From NCBI RefSeq assembly GCF_000430785.1, contig NZ_AUMR01000039.1:12094-67508 (forward strand): DNA of 55,415 nt. The letters are read 5' to 3'. The position numbers were made by a program, and so were the translations under genes. Below, one piece after another: positions 53,296 to 55,415 of this stretch. Source of the DNA: Ectobacillus panaciterrae DSM 19096. GTDB lineage: Bacteria; Bacillota; Bacilli; Bacillales; Bacillaceae_G. The notes beneath the pieces are model-generated. The model was not told where the DNA came from and did not search any database. It was given only the letters and a program-made list of their open reading frames with translations. Each line of letters opens with the position of its first letter. Positions within the stretch are counted from its first letter, which is position 1.

Positions 53296-53865
53296 TCATT
53301 TTTTCTCTGATAGCTTCGTTAAGTAATTCAGCACAAGATTCATCACAATCTGATACTCTTCATCTTGAAACGTATGATATAGCTCTTTATAGTCGTTATA
53401 AATATCCAGCAAACCATCAATAATTTCCTGACGATTCGTTTTTACACCGACACGCTTGGAGTTGTTGACTGATTTCAATTTTTCTAAATCGAGCTTATTA
53501 ATTCCTGTTTTGTCGTTCTTCAGCTTCTTTAAAATCGTATTCGCCGTTTGCGCGTTGGCAAGCAGCGACAAATCTGCCTCATCCGCTTCTAACCACTCTC
53601 CGTCTGTAATGCGGGATAATTCATAAATGGTATCTTCCCATGCGTCATTTTTATAGCGCCACACTTCCGTACGATACCCGACTACCCGAAACACATCCTT
53701 CTCGTACCCTGTCACTTGCACAAGGTCGCCAAACGTAAATTTGTAGTTTAGTTCAATCCATTCTTTTTCCAAGTGTCGTCCCTCATAATCTGTTATTAGC
53801 TGCAATGTGTTTTCCACATAGAGCCCGTCGTGATTATTTACTTCATATACATAAACACCGTCCAA
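53296..53865 (-). CDS. yodN: YodN-like protein
   Basis: A protein of about 189 residues: VYEVNNHDGLYVENTLQLIT, then KFTFGDLVQVTGYEKDVFRV, YELSRITDGEWLEADEADL, and a helical C-terminus (IIDGLLDIYNDYKELYHTFQ). The middle is an SH3/KOW-like beta domain that sets a 'transaction' (regulator-of-transcription-like) character, but the role is unknown. Assignment to YodN rests on synteny with yozD and general pattern. The start is unclear: TTG 53865 has a poor RBS, and the frame stays open upstream (KITNVKILDG) without a standard start codon. Confidence 0.6.
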   Translation of the reverse strand: MDGVYVYEVNNHDGLYVENTLQLITDYEGRHLEKEWIELNYKFTFGDLVQVTGYEKDVFRVVGYRTEVWRYKNDAWEDTIYELSRITDGEWLEADEADLSLLANAQTANTILKKLKNDKTGINKLDLEKLKSVNNSKRVGVKTNRQEIIDGLLDIYNDYKELYHTFQDEEYQIVMNLVLNYLTKLSEKK

Positions 53866-53937
53866 GATTTTTACATTTGTAATCTTTCTATTTTTATTCT
53901 TTCATAATTCTAGAAAAAGACATGTTCATCCATTTAT

Positions 53938-54513
53938 CTATCTATTAGTTTGTTGATTTATATAAGCCTGTTCTTCTTGAGCTGTTGCAAGTCTAGTCGC
54001 TTTACCCAGTTCTCCACCTTGCCATTTCCATAACTGATTATGGACAGTAACACAGTTAGAAAAATCTCCAGCTTTCCATTTGTTTAAAGCTACCATATAA
54101 AAATCATAGTGCTCAAGAGAATCTTTACTATACTCAACTAATTTGATTGTAGTATCAATGTTTTCTGGAGTCATCGGAATGTATCCCCAGCGTTGATCCG
54201 CTATAACTTTTTGATGAGTCATTTCATGCATACGACTTTGTATATCTGCATCTGTTGCCTTCTGAGGTTGCGGTTCTGGTGCAGGAGCTTGTACTGGCTG
54301 AGGTTGAAGTTCAGGTTGAGGAGTTGGGGTTGGAGCTGACTTTACTTCCATCTTCTTCTCTTCTGTTTGATCTGCTGCAACTTCTTTAACTTGCTTGATC
54401 CCTTGTCCCTTCTCCCAATTACTAATATATGAATTAACACCGTATCCACCCGCTGCCAAAACTCCTATAGAAAGCGAAGTCCAAATTGCGAATTTTTTTG
54501 TTGCTCTAAACAT
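53938..54513 (-). CDS. DUF6241-like membrane-anchored protein
   Basis: 191 residues. One N-terminal membrane anchor (FAIWTSLSIGVLAAGGYGV), a Glu/Lys stretch, a Pro/Gln-rich spacer (about residues 58-84), then a globular domain with RMHEMTHQKVIADQRWGYIP and VTVHNQLWKWQGGELGKATR. This domain arrangement fits the DUF6241 family of bacilli, whose function is not known. RBS AAGGGGAGC precedes the ATG. Monocistronic. Confidence 0.6.
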   Translation of the reverse strand: MFRATKKFAIWTSLSIGVLAAGGYGVNSYISNWEKGQGIKQVKEVAADQTEEKKMEVKSAPTPTPQPELQPQPVQAPAPEPQPQKATDADIQSRMHEMTHQKVIADQRWGYIPMTPENIDTTIKLVEYSKDSLEHYDFYMVALNKWKAGDFSNCVTVHNQLWKWQGGELGKATRLATAQEEQAYINQQTNR

Positions 54514-54938
54514 TATTAGCTCCCCTTATCAATGAAATAATTAATTTCTAGTTTTGTCATTTTAATGATCTCTAACTTAGTATTGCATTTATATCTTTTT
54601 ACCAATATAGTAACATATCCAGGAACCTATGCACACAAGAGTATTTGAAAAATTCAATTTATCCCGATTTCCCCCTGATAACCGGCCGAATGGCGTATCC
54701 ATAAATAGTGGGATTTCCAACACTTTGTCTGTACCGTCTGCTACGAAAAAAGGCCTTGCTCCTCAGCAAGGCGCCTTCATTACTATTCAGCATGTATATT
54801 CCAATTTGTCTACCGAGACATTACTGAACCTGCCGTAGCATTAATTTTACTTATGGTATGGTTCACCGTGATTATTCAAAATGAGGTTTTATTATGAAAA
54901 TGGTGCTTCTTCAAAAACCAAACAGACTATGAACCTCT
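54514..54938. other. Gap left of the TnpB element
   Basis: No confident gene. A minus-strand frame at about 54820-54890 (TISKINATAGSVMSR then stop) could be the severed 3' end of a gene interrupted by the element; it is followed on the minus strand by a terminator. Confidence 0.35.
54753..54772 (-). terminator. Minus-strand terminator
   Basis: GCCTTGCT / AGCAAGGC with a 4-nt loop and a T run on the minus strand. Confidence 0.75.
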
Positions 54939-54970
54939 CCCACTTACTCGCTTCCGCTCCTAGAAGTGGG
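54939..54970 (-). other. Right-end hairpin of an IS200/IS605-type element (possible omega-RNA 3' end)
   Basis: Arms CCCACTT / AAGTGGG enclose 18 nt; on the minus strand the hairpin is followed by AGAGGTTCA. It lies about 150 bp downstream of the tnpB stop, where such elements carry their subterminal hairpin and the scaffold of the TnpB guide RNA. The exact element end is not proven. Confidence 0.5.
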
Positions 54971-55118
54971 GGTTTCTTAGCACCAACAAAGACAAGGTCC
55001 CATGAGAAGCGGATTTGCCATCTCCTCTCTGCACCTATGCAGGGGCTCCTTCCTCTGTCTGACTAAGCAACTTCTGCACATGCAGAAGGGTGGGAACACA
55101 CCGTCTACTACTTTTTGC

Positions 55119-55415
55119 TTACGCAATCCGTAGATACTTTCTCTTTGTTTCTTCCGGGATATGACACATCTTTCCGTACAGTTCTTTTGCCAAAATGTTG
55201 CGGGCACCGTGAATGTCCCGGTGTTCTTCGTAGCCGCACGCACAAACGTAGTTGCGTGTCCGCACTTTCTTTCGTCTTTGGCAACATGGACATGTTTGAG
55301 AAGTGTATGCTTCGTCTACGAGAAACAAGAGAATGCCTTTTGCGTGCAGTTTATACGCCAAATACGCGCGGAGTGTGCCAAATGACCAATTTGACAGCTT
55401 TTGGTTGACGTGTTT
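55119..55415 (-). mobile_element. tnpB: TnpB RNA-guided nuclease, C-terminal part (cut by window edge)
   Basis: The last 98 codons of a TnpB/OrfB of an IS200/IS605-type element; the frame is open to the window edge. It shows LSNWSFGTLRAYLAYK, the RuvC-like segment with Glu/Asp (LVDEAYTSQTC), a four-cysteine zinc ribbon (CPCC ... CACG) and the last RuvC aspartate in EHRDIHGARNI. TnpB proteins are guide-RNA-directed nucleases and ancestors of Cas12. This part is intact. Whether a tnpA lies next to it cannot be seen. Confidence 0.92.

Overview
The window is about 55 kb of an AT-rich, spore-forming Firmicute, most likely Bacillus in the broad sense and possibly close to the B. cereus group. The evidence is gene content: SbcCD, the UPF0316 protein YebE, alpha/beta-type SASPs, a GerA-type germinant receptor, Crh, Spo0M, YozD/YodN-like genes, strong AGGAGG-type ribosome binding sites and many TTG/GTG starts. 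It is an accessory-rich stretch lying between conserved blocks. All family assignments are by reading motifs and from memory of the families; no search was run.

Layout. 1-1.0 kb: the 3' end of a cytochrome P450, then a decayed ppnP joined to a pyruvate carboxylase fragment. 1.0-7.6 kb: a CysJ-like reductase without its flavodoxin domain, YebE, then sbcD-sbcC and a DUF2584-like gene. 7.9-16.2 kb: two or three tiny paralogous genes, a five-SH3 NlpC/P60 wall hydrolase with a 42-bp tandem repeat, two SASP cassettes, a PLP aminotransferase, a KTSC-domain protein and a StyA-like flavoprotein. 16.4-21.1 kb: a germinant-receptor operon A-C-D-(broken B)-B. 21.6-28.2 kb: a membrane protein, a headless third SASP, a LysR regulator, an IS6-family remnant, an orphan Crh, a CimH-type citrate/malate carrier with cre-like boxes, and several copies of dispersed repeats.

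28.2-37.5 kb is a five-gene minus-strand biosynthetic operon: type II thioesterase, Sfp-type PPTase, fatty-acyl-AMP ligase, a one-module PKS ending in an alpha-oxoamine synthase, and an atypical SDR. Read together it should activate a fatty acid, extend it once with malonyl-CoA without reduction, and release it by decarboxylative condensation with an amino acid. The expected product is a lipidic amino-diketone or the alkyl 3-hydroxypyrrole/pyrrolinone it would cyclise to. This is the best candidate for an undescribed system here.

38.4-48.7 kb: an orphan GerB permease and a 2694-residue cyclic beta-1,2-glucan synthase (GT84 + DUF3131 + GH94) of visibly higher GC, lying between two copies of a 45-bp piece of tyrosine-recombinase gene, the right one inside an integrase pseudogene. 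This looks like an acquired island. 48.8-54.5 kb returns to backbone: a YdbP-like thioredoxin, a MneS-like Mn exporter, a PAP2 phosphatase, an operon of a His/Ser-rich peptide, a Ser/Thr kinase and Spo0M, then YozD, YodN and a DUF6241-like protein. The right edge cuts into a TnpB gene of an IS200/IS605-type element.
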